A stretch of 64,000 nucleotides of DNA. Source: Planctomycetota bacterium (GTDB taxonomy: Bacteria; Planctomycetota; UBA1135; GCA-002686595). Location of the stretch: positions 57,139 to 121,138 of the forward strand of contig JAEUHY010000001.1 in NCBI GenBank assembly GCA_016795325.1, written 5' to 3'. Every line of letters begins with the position of its first letter. Positions within the stretch are counted from its first letter, which is position 1. The position numbers were made by a program, and so were the translations under genes. Shown one piece after another: positions 53,671 to 62,144 of the stretch. The notes beneath the pieces are model-generated. The model did not search any database. It saw only the letters and a program-made list of their open reading frames with translations, and had not been told where the DNA came from.

Positions 53671-56600
53671 TCAGTACGTGAAGCGCAGCTCGCGCGCCTC
53701 GGCCGGGGTGGCCGGCATCTGGTACGCGCCGAGCGACAGGTCGAAGAACGTCAAGGGCGAGGACGCGGTTTGGTCGAGGATCGCAAAGATCCGCAACTTC
53801 ACCTGGTCACCGGTGGAGAGCCCGGTGACCCGGAAGGAGAGCGTCGTGTCGCCCTGCGCGTTCGTCGGACTGCTGAGCAGGTACGGCGCCGGCAGGATCA
53901 TGAATGGCAGGGCGAGTGGGTTCACCAGAGCTCCGAACACGTTGAACGCTGGAGCGATCGTGTCCGTCGAGGTGAACGTGCTGCTGACGCTCCAAACGCC
54001 CGTGCTCGCGGGGCGCGTGAGCACCTGCGCGGCGATCGTGCGTCCACTGAGCGTAGGCGCCGCGGCGGCTGCACCCCAGTCGCGGTTCTCGATGCTCAGC
54101 ACTGCGTTGTTCACCTCGAGAACGCCCGCCGGCACGTTGGGAGTGGCTTGGCCAGTGAGGCTGCGCACGATGAACGTGGGCTGGAGCACCCCGGAGGGGC
54201 TGTTGATCACTTCCATCGACTTGAAGGTCGCCGTCGGAAGCGGCAGCGGAGTCGCATTCCCCGCGCGGTCGATCGCACGGAACGACGCCGTGTACCAGCG
54301 AGCTCCGCCGATCGGAGACGGCTCCAGCCCCTGCAGTACGAGCGTGTGAACCGTGGCGAACCCGCTCGTGCTCCGGTAGGTGCGGGCGGGCAGCCCCGGC
54401 GTGGAGAACGTGACTTCGATGCGCGCTTCTTCGGAGGTCGTCGCGAAGAACTTCGCCACGCTCTGGGTGACAAGGTCGGGGACGAAAACCCCACCTGCGG
54501 CGCTGCCTTGCAGCGTCGGCGGCGTCATGTCGTTGGGAACGCTGAAGGGGTTCGACGGTGAACTCGCGTTGGCGACCTCGTACCCGTCGGGCCAAGTGTC
54601 GTCGTCGCTGTCGGAGTCCCACGCCGAGTTCAGCACGTTGGCCGGCTCGACACCGTCGATGAGCTGATCGAGATCGGGGTCGAGCGCGAAGCGACGACCG
54701 TTCGACGGCGGCACTCCGAGGAACACGAGCGACTGCATCGGGCCGCCTCCGCCAGCCAGACTCGCCAGTGCGGACGTCGTCAGGTTGGTGGGGAACTGCG
54801 CCGGGTCGTTCGAAACGTAGAGTCCAGTCGCCGGGTCGTGGAACCAGCGCGCGGTGACGAGGGCGCCCTGAGGCGTGGGGTACATCCCGAACGCAACGAG
54901 GTCGATCCAGCGCTTGCTCGACTGGGGTTCGAGGGTCGACTGCACCCAGGCCGCGTTGGCCTGGCTCTGCGGGTCGATCAGAATCGCCGCGTGCGCCGCG
55001 GGGCTCAGACCGCTGTCGATTTGCCGCACGAAGGCCGCGACATCGTCTCGCTGGGCGGGCGTCAGCGCGAAATTGCCCATCGCGAACGCCAGATTCGGAG
55101 TGCCTCCGGCGTGGGTCAAACCCGTGCCGGAGCGCGGCACGAGCGGGAGATTGGGCAGGCCCGGAACGTTGTTGGGCCCAGGAATCGCCACCTGATCTCG
55201 ATGGGTCATCTCCCGCAGGTGGGCCACTTCGAGCGTCGTCTGCGACGGCAGGAACGTGATTTCTGTGAGGTTGAAGTCGCTGTTGGTCGTCGTCGGCAGG
55301 GTGTGGCAGGCGTTGCACGAGCGGTTCGCGAACGACGGCTGGCTGACGTACAGACTCTGACCGCGCGTGGCGACCCCCGGCCCACCGACGGAGTCGCTCA
55401 CAACTCGTTCGACGACCTCCAGAGGGTTGGCGTAGGCCTGGAGCGAGAACACGAACGCTTGGAACGAGTCGAACTCCGAGTTCGGGCCGGTGGTGAGCTT
55501 CTGCGGGCCGCCGAGCAGATTCGTGAAGGCGTCATTGAACGCCAGCAAGTCGTTTTCGCCGCGCCAGTGGTACGGGAAGGTGTCTTCGATCGACAGCAGC
55601 GACTGCGTCACCATCGCGTCCTTGTGGTCGTGCGGCGCGTTGCTGAGCGACCACGACAGGAAGTCCGTCTTGCCCGCCGGGTGGCAGGTGTTGCAGCTGG
55701 TGCGACCGTTGAGTGAACGGTCGGCGTCGTACCAGATTTGACGGCCAGCACGGATCGGCGCGGGCAGCGGATCCTCGCCGAGGCTCAGCACGACGAAGGG
55801 CGTCTGGCTCAGCGGCGGATAGATGCGCAGCTCACTCGTGCCCCAACAGTGCACGATGACGTAGGAGCCGACGATGGGGTCGAACTGCAGGTGACGCGGG
55901 ATCGAACCAGCGGGCAGCTGAATGTCGAAGGGCGTGAGACGCCCGCCGAGCGGATCGAACACGCCGATGCGGTCGCTCATCGAAGCCGACACGAGCGCGA
56001 TGCCGCTGGCGTGGAACGCGACGCTCCACGGGAACGCCAGCGACGTGCTCGCCGAGTAGGTGCGCATCGGACCTGCGGGCGTTGTGTCGTCGATGTCGAT
56101 CGCACCGGGCTGCGGCAGAGGAGTGGTCGCAGCTGGGGCGCCGATCGAGACGCGATTGGAGGCGAAGATGCCGTTGATCGAAGGCTCGGTGATGCGTGCC
56201 GCGTCTTTGTTGTGCGACTCGACATTGAGCATCCAATAGCTTCCCGAAGGATGACGACCGTGGGCCGTGAGCAACGTGCCGGCGTGCCGCAAAACGGGTT
56301 TGATCGTGCTCGTCCCTGACGTCGAGTCGATCTCGAACAGGTCTTGATCCGGCAGTGCGTAACCGGTCCCGTCCAGGTCGATCACCCGGACGATCTCCTG
56401 GCCGAATCCGTGGTTCGGTTGACGTCCAGCGGCCGGTCCGGCCGTGAGGGAGTTGTTGCCCGATGCGAACGGCGCCACGTAGACACGGTTGTCCTGGCTG
56501 CCCGGCGCACCGGCGTCGAAGTAGAGAAAGCGCGGGCGCTCGGCCGGCACCGAGATCGTCTCGATCACTTTCGCGCCGTTCAGATCGACTACGAGCACCT

Positions 56601-57045
56601 CGTTGACGCCCTGGCACGACACGTAGGCGAGGTCGAGGTCAGGGTCCACCACGATGTCCGCGGGCTCGGACCGCAGCGGCACAAGCGCGTAGATCTGGCC
56701 CGAGTTCCGATCGTGGAAGGCCAGGGCATGCGTGCCAGCGCCGACGACGAGCAGCGTGTCGTTGCGCCATTCGGCGATCGACACGGGATTGGCGATGGTC
56801 TGCCAACGTTCGTCGACCTTCCCGTCGTAGTCCGAGTGAATGACGATCTGGCTCGCGTTGGTGTTGAGCCCGTAGATCCAGTAGTCGACCGCGCTCCACA
56901 CGAAGCCACGGGTGGTTTCGACGTTGAGGTTGGTGAACTCGCGTTGGGTGTCGCTGACGATGTGGAACGGCGCGGTCTGCGCGGAGGCGGGTAGGCCTCC
57001 GGCCAGCAGCGCTGCGACTAGCAGCGCCGACGATTTGACTTGCAT
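53671..57045 (-). CDS. Secreted di-haem cytochrome c / propeller protein
   Basis: 1124 residues with a signal peptide (1-22, ASAQ). GGAGG lies 4 nt before the ATG. Residues about 60-430 form a WD/YVTN-type propeller (DLDLAYVSCQGVNEVLVVDL, MSDRIGVFDPLG, FDPIVGSYVIVHCWGTSELRI). Two haem c motifs follow: C451-N-T-C-H455 and C577-N-A-C-H581, in a peroxidase- or MauG-like arrangement with segments RAGRQIWYDADRSLNGRTS and RGQSLYVSQPSFANRSC. The C-terminal 350 residues are Ig-like, with a calcium-loop stretch DPDLDQLIDGVEP ... DSDSDDDTWPDGYE. It is likely a periplasmic or surface electron carrier or peroxidase; no substrate evidence. Confidence 0.85.
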   Translation of the reverse strand: MQVKSSALLVAALLAGGLPASAQTAPFHIVSDTQREFTNLNVETTRGFVWSAVDYWIYGLNTNASQIVIHSDYDGKVDERWQTIANPVSIAEWRNDTLLVVGAGTHALAFHDRNSGQIYALVPLRSEPADIVVDPDLDLAYVSCQGVNEVLVVDLNGAKVIETISVPAERPRFLYFDAGAPGSQDNRVYVAPFASGNNSLTAGPAAGRQPNHGFGQEIVRVIDLDGTGYALPDQDLFEIDSTSGTSTIKPVLRHAGTLLTAHGRHPSGSYWMLNVESHNKDAARITEPSINGIFASNRVSIGAPAATTPLPQPGAIDIDDTTPAGPMRTYSASTSLAFPWSVAFHASGIALVSASMSDRIGVFDPLGGRLTPFDIQLPAGSIPRHLQFDPIVGSYVIVHCWGTSELRIYPPLSQTPFVVLSLGEDPLPAPIRAGRQIWYDADRSLNGRTSCNTCHPAGKTDFLSWSLSNAPHDHKDAMVTQSLLSIEDTFPYHWRGENDLLAFNDAFTNLLGGPQKLTTGPNSEFDSFQAFVFSLQAYANPLEVVERVVSDSVGGPGVATRGQSLYVSQPSFANRSCNACHTLPTTTNSDFNLTEITFLPSQTTLEVAHLREMTHRDQVAIPGPNNVPGLPNLPLVPRSGTGLTHAGGTPNLAFAMGNFALTPAQRDDVAAFVRQIDSGLSPAAHAAILIDPQSQANAAWVQSTLEPQSSKRWIDLVAFGMYPTPQGALVTARWFHDPATGLYVSNDPAQFPTNLTTSALASLAGGGGPMQSLVFLGVPPSNGRRFALDPDLDQLIDGVEPANVLNSAWDSDSDDDTWPDGYEVANASSPSNPFSVPNDMTPPTLQGSAAGGVFVPDLVTQSVAKFFATTSEEARIEVTFSTPGLPARTYRSTSGFATVHTLVLQGLEPSPIGGARWYTASFRAIDRAGNATPLPLPTATFKSMEVINSPSGVLQPTFIVRSLTGQATPNVPAGVLEVNNAVLSIENRDWGAAAAAPTLSGRTIAAQVLTRPASTGVWSVSSTFTSTDTIAPAFNVFGALVNPLALPFMILPAPYLLSSPTNAQGDTTLSFRVTGLSTGDQVKLRIFAILDQTASSPLTFFDLSLGAYQMPATPAEARELRFTY

Positions 57046-57174
57046 GGGACCTCCAGTGAGTAGGGAGACATCCCGTGCGCCCCGGACGAGCAGTATTCGT
57101 CGCAGGCAAAGACGAAAAAGGTCGTCGGCGTTGGCCGCAGTCCTAATCGAGGAGCGCGAACGCCACGGCGCCGT

Positions 57175-57603
57175 TCAGCTCACAACGCGATCGGCCGGCG
57201 CGAGGTAGCGCACGAGGCGGCGGCGGAGGCGTTCGGGCGCGCGGAACTGGCATTCCCAGACGGTGACGACGGTCCAGCCGAGTGCGCGCAGCTCGCGCGC
57301 GACGCGTCGGTCGCGGCGCACGTTGCGTTCGAGCTTCGCGCGCCAGTAACCGGCGTTCGAAGCCGGCCGGCGCGCGCCGCGGGCGCAGGTGTGCTGGTGC
57401 CAGAAGCAGCCGTGCACGAACACGCACACGCGGCGCTGCGGCGCGACGAGGTCGGGCGAACCGGGCAGCGAGCGGACGTTGCGGCGCAGGCGCGCGCCGC
57501 TCGTGCGGGCGAGCTCGAACAAGCGCCGTTCGGGCGCGGTTCCCGAGCTCTTCACCGCACGCATCACCGCGCTGCGCTGCGCGCGCGAGAACACGTCGCT
57601 CAT
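57175..57603 (-). CDS. vsr: Very short patch repair endonuclease
   Basis: 142 residues. It nicks 5' of the T in the T:G mismatches left when 5-methylcytosine deaminates, starting very short patch repair. The key residues fall at the same positions as in E. coli Vsr: E25 (GTAPE), D51 (PGSPD) and H69 in GCFWH, plus the wedge residues F67 and W68. Its ATG overlaps the stop of the DUF4928 gene (ATGA), so it is the last gene of the dcm-DUF4928-vsr set. This partnership with a cytosine methylase is the classical one for Vsr. Confidence 0.95.
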   Translation of the reverse strand: MSDVFSRAQRSAVMRAVKSSGTAPERRLFELARTSGARLRRNVRSLPGSPDLVAPQRRVCVFVHGCFWHQHTCARGARRPASNAGYWRAKLERNVRRDRRVARELRALGWTVVTVWECQFRAPERLRRRLVRYLAPADRVVS

Positions 57604-58532
57604 CGCGCCAGTTCGATGCGCAGGCCCGGATCGGTTTCGTGCTCGCCGACGAGCTGGTTGTAGAGCTCGACGAGCTCCTGCGCGGCCGCGAGCGCGTGCT
57701 CGCGCGAACCGCGCGAACGGAGCAACAACGCCTCGGTGAGGAACTGCTCGGCGTCGAAGACATCGACGCGTTGTTCGAGGCGCAGCTCGCCGAGGTGGAA
57801 GCGCGCGACCGCGGCGCGCTCGGCGTTGCTCGTCACGACGAGCGCCTGCAGGCCTGCGTCGAGGTTCGAGGCGCACTTGCGGGCGAGCGCTTCGCCCGGC
57901 GCGGTGGTGACATGGATCGCGAGCTCGCCGACGACGAAATCGCTCGAGCGGCCGAGACCCTCGTCCTTGGCGCACGAGCCGAAGTGCTCGAGAACGCCGG
58001 GGAATTCGAGCTCCAGGCGCGCGCCGACCAAGTGTTGGAGCACGACGCCGACGTACTTGACCCCGCCCGAATCGCGCTGGCGCTTCTCGGCCTGCGCGAA
58101 CAGGTCGAGCCACGCCGCGCGCAGCGAGTGCGCGCGGTCGATGCGCAACGTGAACGGCTTGCCGGCGAAGAACTCGCGCACGCGCTCGACCCACCAGTCC
58201 TCGGTGCGCGTGAAGTCAACGAGGCGGTGCTCGTGCAACTCGTTGAGCAATGCCACGTAGGCCTGCATGCGCTGCAAGCTGCCGCGGCTCGTGCGCCCGC
58301 CTTCGCGGGCCAGCTCGCGCTCGATGCCGTGGTCGCGCAGGATTGCCTGCACGGCGTCCTTGCCCAGGCCGAGCACTTGGCCGCCGCTGTCGGTGAGCAA
58401 CTCGCGCGCATCGAGCGGCAGGTGCTTTTCGCGCGCGTGGCGCGTCACGACGAGCGCCACGCACAGGCCGCCCTTGCCGAGCATCTGCTCCGCGGCCGCG
58501 AACGAGTGCAGGCGACGCTCGAGCGCGCTCAT
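57600..58532 (-). CDS. DUF4928 protein, probable restriction endonuclease
   Basis: 310 residues. It fits the DUF4928 family, usually found between a cytosine methylase and other restriction-modification genes and thought to be the cognate nuclease. Visible parts: GGLCVALVVTRHAREKHLPL, RTSRGSLQRMQAYVALLNELH, KYVGVVLQHLVGARLELEFP, and a possible PD-(D/E)xK-like stretch SSDFVVGELAIHVTTAPGEAL in which D-x(6-9)-E-x-A-x-H departs from the consensus. Overlaps by 4 nt with dcm and with vsr. The recognition sequence is not readable. The nuclease role is inferred from position. Confidence 0.7.
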   Translation of the reverse strand: MSALERRLHSFAAAEQMLGKGGLCVALVVTRHAREKHLPLDARELLTDSGGQVLGLGKDAVQAILRDHGIERELAREGGRTSRGSLQRMQAYVALLNELHEHRLVDFTRTEDWWVERVREFFAGKPFTLRIDRAHSLRAAWLDLFAQAEKRQRDSGGVKYVGVVLQHLVGARLELEFPGVLEHFGSCAKDEGLGRSSDFVVGELAIHVTTAPGEALARKCASNLDAGLQALVVTSNAERAAVARFHLGELRLEQRVDVFDAEQFLTEALLLRSRGSREHALAAAQELVELYNQLVGEHETDPGLRIELAR

Positions 58533-59665
58533 TGCCGCGCGCGTTCGACGAGCGGCGCGAGCAGCGTGCGCGCCAAGTGCCGCACGGCCGGGGCGGCGAC
58601 CGCGTCTCCCATCGCCTTGTAGCCGTCGTTGTAGGAGCCCACGAGCACGTAGTCGTCGCCGGCGCCCATCAGCCGCGCGGTCTCGCGCACCGTGAGCAAG
58701 CGCGTGCTGGTGCGCTCGCCGTCGCGAATCACGAGCAGTTGGCGCGAACTACCGCCCTCGGGCGTGCGCAGGCAACCGGCGACGTCGTCGAAGCGCAGCT
58801 CGAGCACCTGGCGACCATTGCGCGTGCGTTTGTAGCCGGGAAACACGGCGCGGCGCGTGTCCGTGAGCTGCGCGAGGCGCGCCTTGTGCTGCGGCGCGAT
58901 CAGCGCGAGGTTGTGGCGCGCGCGCGCGGGCTCGTCGGTCGGCTCGCTGAAGTCGATCAGCTCGCTCAAGCTGGCGCGCTCGACGCTCGGCTCGGGCACG
59001 CGCCACCACACGAAGTCGTCGCAGCCTTCGGCGGCGCGGCGCACGGGCGTGGGGTGGCACCAGGTCGGCTCGTCGGCTTCCAGATCCGCGGTGTCAGCCT
59101 CCGCGCGCACGCCGACGACGAAGATGCGCGGCCGCGACTGCGGCAGCCAACGCACCGCATCGAGCATCAGCGCGCCGACGCGGTAGCCGCGTTTGGCGAG
59201 CGCCGCGTGCAGTGCGCGGTAGTGCGCGCCGCCGGCCGCCGACACCAGACCGACGACGTTCTCGAGCGCGACGATCGACGGCTTGCGCGGCATCTCGTCG
59301 AGCACACGCAACCACTGCCACACCAAACCGCTGCGGCCGCTCGCGAGCCCGGCCTGCGCGCCGGCGAGCGACAGGTCCTGGCACGGAAAGCTCGCCCACG
59401 AGAGGTCGGCCGGCGGCAGCTCGGCGCCGCGCACGTGCTCGACGCTGCCCAGCTCGAAGGCGTGCCCGGCGTGGTTCGCGCGGTAAATCGCGGCCTTTTT
59501 CGCGCTCACGTCGTTGGCCCACACGACGTCGAAGGCCGCGCTCAGACCGACCGTGGCGAGGCCGCTGCCGGCGAAAAAATCGAGCGCTCGCGGCCGCGTC
59601 GCTGCGGGGCTTGCGGCGCGTGTGCGGCGCGGCGCGGCGGCTGTTTTGCGCACTCGGGGCGGCAT
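58529..59665 (-). CDS. dcm: DNA (cytosine-5) methyltransferase
   Basis: 378 residues with a basic N-terminal extension (1-26). Motif I: D29-F-F-A-G-S-G-L-A. Motif IV: F93-P-C95-Q-D, with the catalytic Cys95. Motif VI: E135-N-V. Motif VIII: Q176-S-R-P-R. Motifs IX and X: RETARLMG and GDAVAAP at the end. It transfers a methyl group from S-adenosylmethionine to C5 of cytosine; the target site is unknown. It is the first gene of the R-M operon; its start is 15 bp from the MITE-like element at 59681-59954, so its promoter probably lies within that element. Confidence 0.93.
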   Translation of the reverse strand: MPPRVRKTAAAPRRTRAASPAATRPRALDFFAGSGLATVGLSAAFDVVWANDVSAKKAAIYRANHAGHAFELGSVEHVRGAELPPADLSWASFPCQDLSLAGAQAGLASGRSGLVWQWLRVLDEMPRKPSIVALENVVGLVSAAGGAHYRALHAALAKRGYRVGALMLDAVRWLPQSRPRIFVVGVRAEADTADLEADEPTWCHPTPVRRAAEGCDDFVWWRVPEPSVERASLSELIDFSEPTDEPARARHNLALIAPQHKARLAQLTDTRRAVFPGYKRTRNGRQVLELRFDDVAGCLRTPEGGSSRQLLVIRDGERTSTRLLTVRETARLMGAGDDYVLVGSYNDGYKAMGDAVAAPAVRHLARTLLAPLVERARQ

Positions 59666-59680
59666 CGAGCCGCGGAGTCT

Positions 59681-59954
59681 AGCAGTCCGGTGAAGAAGTG
59701 CTTCGAGCGCACAAGTCGTCCAGTTGCGTCGGATCTAGGAGCGCGACCAATTGGCGGGGCGCAAAGCACGACGCTTTGGAGTCGTGCGAGCCCCGACGTG
59801 AATCATGTGGATTCAGCGAGGGGTAAGCCCCGGCGCCGCGCAACACGCGGCGGCGCAGCGACGCATTGGCGTCGTTGCGCAGGGGATCCTCGCGACGACG
59901 AGGCGGCGCAATCCGGGCGGGTTGTGCGTCGAGTGACTTCTTCAACGGGCTGCT
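59681..59954. mobile_element. MITE-like element with long terminal inverted repeats
   Basis: A left end at 59681-59714 and a right end at 59922-59954 are inverted copies of about 34 bp with roughly 27 matches (AGCAG-x-CCG-x-TGAAGAAGT and CGA-x-CGCACAA shared). The 207-bp interior has no credible gene. The ends resemble those of IS-derived non-autonomous elements with a TTCAACxGxCTGCTA-type terminus, a likeness from memory only. No target-site duplication is obvious. The outer end at 59953-59955 supplies the stop codon of the LytTR gene. Confidence 0.6.
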
Positions 59955-60753
59955 ATCCAAGGCGGTCGCGGAGCAGCGCGGTGCGCGAGCGACTGACCGG
60001 CAGCCACAGGTCCTTGCCGACGAGCACCTTGCCGGTGCCCGAACCGTCGCGCTCGAAGCGCCGCACGTGCGGCAGCGCGACCATCGCCGAACGGTGGATG
60101 CGCACGAAGCGCGTCGGGTCGAGCTTCTTCTCGAGCTCGGCCATCGGCTCGCGCATCAGGTGCTCGGTCTTGTCGGTGTGGAACAGCACGTACTGGTCGG
60201 CGGCTTCGATCCACACGACGTCGGCGAGTTCGACGATCTCGACGCGGCCCGACTGGTGGATCGAGATGCGGTCGGGGTAACCGCCCGGCGGCCGTCCGGC
60301 GACGGCCGGCCCGGATTCGAGCACCAGGCGCATCGAGTCGAGCATCTCGCTCAACTTGCGCGTCGCGTCGGCGACCTGCTCGAGCTTGCGGCGCTGCCGC
60401 GCGCGCTCGACCGCCTGCTTGAAGCGCTCGTCCTCGAGCGGCTTGAGCAGGTAGTCGACCGCGTGCGCGTCGAACGCCTTGAGCGCGAACTTGTCGAAGG
60501 CGGTGGCAAAAATCACCATCGGCGAACGTTCGCCGGCGTTCTGTCGCGTGAGTTGGTCGACCAGTTCGAGACCGTCCATGCCCGGCATCTGCACGTCGAC
60601 GAACATCAGGTCGGGCGAATGCGCCTTGGCGGCGGCCAGCGCCTCGCGCCCGTTGGCGCACTCGGCCAGGACATCGACGTCCGGCTCTTCGCTGAGCAGC
60701 TTGCGCACGCTGGAGCGCGCGAGCGGTTCATCGTCGACGATCAGGCAACGCAT
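59953..60753 (-). CDS. LytTR-type response regulator
   Basis: 266 residues from the ATG at 60753 (GTG at 60774 and TTG at 60783 are in frame but would precede the receiver domain). Receiver domain: D7-D8, phosphoacceptor D53 in MFVDVQMPG, T/K region ATAFDKFALKAFDAHAVDYLLKP. Linker of about 40 residues. LytTR DNA-binding domain from about 165: ISIHQSGRVEIVELADVVWIEAADQYVLFHT, MAELEKKLDPTRFVRIHRSAMV and the C-terminal KDLWLPVSRSR. No sensor kinase is adjacent. Its stop codon is formed by the end of the MITE-like element. Confidence 0.92.
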   Translation of the reverse strand: MRCLIVDDEPLARSSVRKLLSEEPDVDVLAECANGREALAAAKAHSPDLMFVDVQMPGMDGLELVDQLTRQNAGERSPMVIFATAFDKFALKAFDAHAVDYLLKPLEDERFKQAVERARQRRKLEQVADATRKLSEMLDSMRLVLESGPAVAGRPPGGYPDRISIHQSGRVEIVELADVVWIEAADQYVLFHTDKTEHLMREPMAELEKKLDPTRFVRIHRSAMVALPHVRRFERDGSGTGKVLVGKDLWLPVSRSRTALLRDRLG

Positions 60754-60827
60754 ACGGGCTTGAGTGGCGTTCACGGGCTTCAAACTACACGAGCCTCGCG
60801 GGGCGGCCAGACTGCTACCTTGGCGGT

Positions 60828-62144
60828 ATGCGACGTTTGTCCTTGGCGTTGTTCCTCACCGCCGCGCCGAGTGCGCTCGCTGCGGCCCAATCCGAGACGA
60901 CAGCCTTCGTGGGCGGTCGTTTGCTCCCCGTGAGCGGCGCTCCGCTCGACGACGGCGTGCTCGTCGTGCGTGACGGAAAAATCGTCGCGGTCGGCGCGCG
61001 AAGTGACATTTCCGTGCCGGCCGGCGCACGCGTGTTCGACGTGAGCGGCAAACAGCTGATGCCCGGACTGGTCGACACGCACAGCCACGTCGGCGGCGGC
61101 TGGGGCGCGGACGGCAGCGCGCCGATCCAACCGGACGTGCGCATGCTCGACGCGATCAACTGCCGCGACTCGGGATTGCAGCGCGCCCAAGCCGGCGGCA
61201 TCACGACGCTCAACATCATGTCGGGCAGCGGACATTTGATGAGCGGCCAGACGCTGTACGTGAAGAACCGCGACGCGAACACCGTCGAAGCGCTGTGCTA
61301 TCGCTTCGCGGACGGCGAGCCGATGGGCGGCATGAAGATGGCGAACGGCACGAACAGCCAACGACCGCCGCCGTTTCCCGAGACACGCGGCAAGTCAGCT
61401 GCGCTCGTGCGTGAAGCATTCGTAGCTGCGCTCGAATACCGCCGCAAAGTGCAGGCGGCCGGCGACGACGCCGCGAAACTCCCGCCGCGCGATCTGGGGC
61501 ACGAAGCGCTGCTCGAACTCGTCGACGGCAAGCGCATCGTCCACCACCACACGCACCGCCACGACGACATCGCCACGGTGCTGCGCCTCTCGAAGGAGTT
61601 CGGCTTCCGCGTCGTGCTGCACCACGTCAGCGAGGCGTACAAGGTCGCCGACTTGATCGTCGCGGCGAATGCACCGTGCTCGTTGATCGTGATCGACACT
61701 CCGGGCGGCAAGTTGGAGGCCTCGGAGTTCGACGCGCGCTCCGCCGCGGAGCTCGAGCGTCTGGGCGCGCCGCAGCTGGTCGGTTTTCACACGGATGACT
61801 GGATCACCGACTCGCGCGTGTTCCTGCGCAGCGCCGCGCTCGCGGTGCGCGCCGGCGTTTCGCGCGAGACGGCGCTCGCGGGGCTGACGATCAACGCCGC
61901 GCGCATGCTCGACCTGGGCGAGCGCGTCGGAAGCCTCGAAGTCGGCAAGGACGCGGACTTCATCGTGCTCTCGGGCGATCCGCTGTCGGTCTACACCCGC
62001 GTCGAGCAGACCTGGGTCGACGGCGCGAAGGTCTTCGATTTGTCTGATCCCAAGGACCGCAGATGGGCCGACGGCGGTTGGGGCGCGGGCATGCCACGCA
62101 TGCTCGCGACTTGCTGCCTGGGCGACGGGGAGGATCCCAAGTGA
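60828..62144 (+). CDS. Exported metal-dependent amidohydrolase
   Basis: 438 residues with a signal peptide (about 1-20, SALAAAQ). Amidohydrolase superfamily (TIM barrel with a beta-sandwich wing, MPGLVDTHSHVGG and C-terminal LTINAARMLDLGERVGSLEVGKDADFIVL). Metal ligands: H85 and H87 of the D-T-H-S-H motif, a His pair in IVHHHTHRHDD, His in LHHVSEAYK and the Asp in GFHTDDWITDSR. The substrate is unknown; related proteins act on cyclic amides and imidazolone-type rings. The second homologue follows with a 4-nt overlap (GTGA), so the two are made together. Confidence 0.9.
   Translation: MRRLSLALFLTAAPSALAAAQSETTAFVGGRLLPVSGAPLDDGVLVVRDGKIVAVGARSDISVPAGARVFDVSGKQLMPGLVDTHSHVGGGWGADGSAPIQPDVRMLDAINCRDSGLQRAQAGGITTLNIMSGSGHLMSGQTLYVKNRDANTVEALCYRFADGEPMGGMKMANGTNSQRPPPFPETRGKSAALVREAFVAALEYRRKVQAAGDDAAKLPPRDLGHEALLELVDGKRIVHHHTHRHDDIATVLRLSKEFGFRVVLHHVSEAYKVADLIVAANAPCSLIVIDTPGGKLEASEFDARSAAELERLGAPQLVGFHTDDWITDSRVFLRSAALAVRAGVSRETALAGLTINAARMLDLGERVGSLEVGKDADFIVLSGDPLSVYTRVEQTWVDGAKVFDLSDPKDRRWADGGWGAGMPRMLATCCLGDGEDPK
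62127..62133 (+). promoter_or_regulatory. Strong ribosome binding site of the amidohydrolase paralogue
   Basis: GGGGAGG lies 7 nt before the GTG at 62141, a strong site inside the end of the preceding gene. It fixes the start and agrees with a clean signal peptide. Confidence 0.65.

Noticed and set aside
59679..59960. Minus-strand open frame of 93 codons inside the MITE-like element
   Set aside because: It spans the whole element including both terminal repeats; no known domain and no ribosome site. Kept as non-coding.
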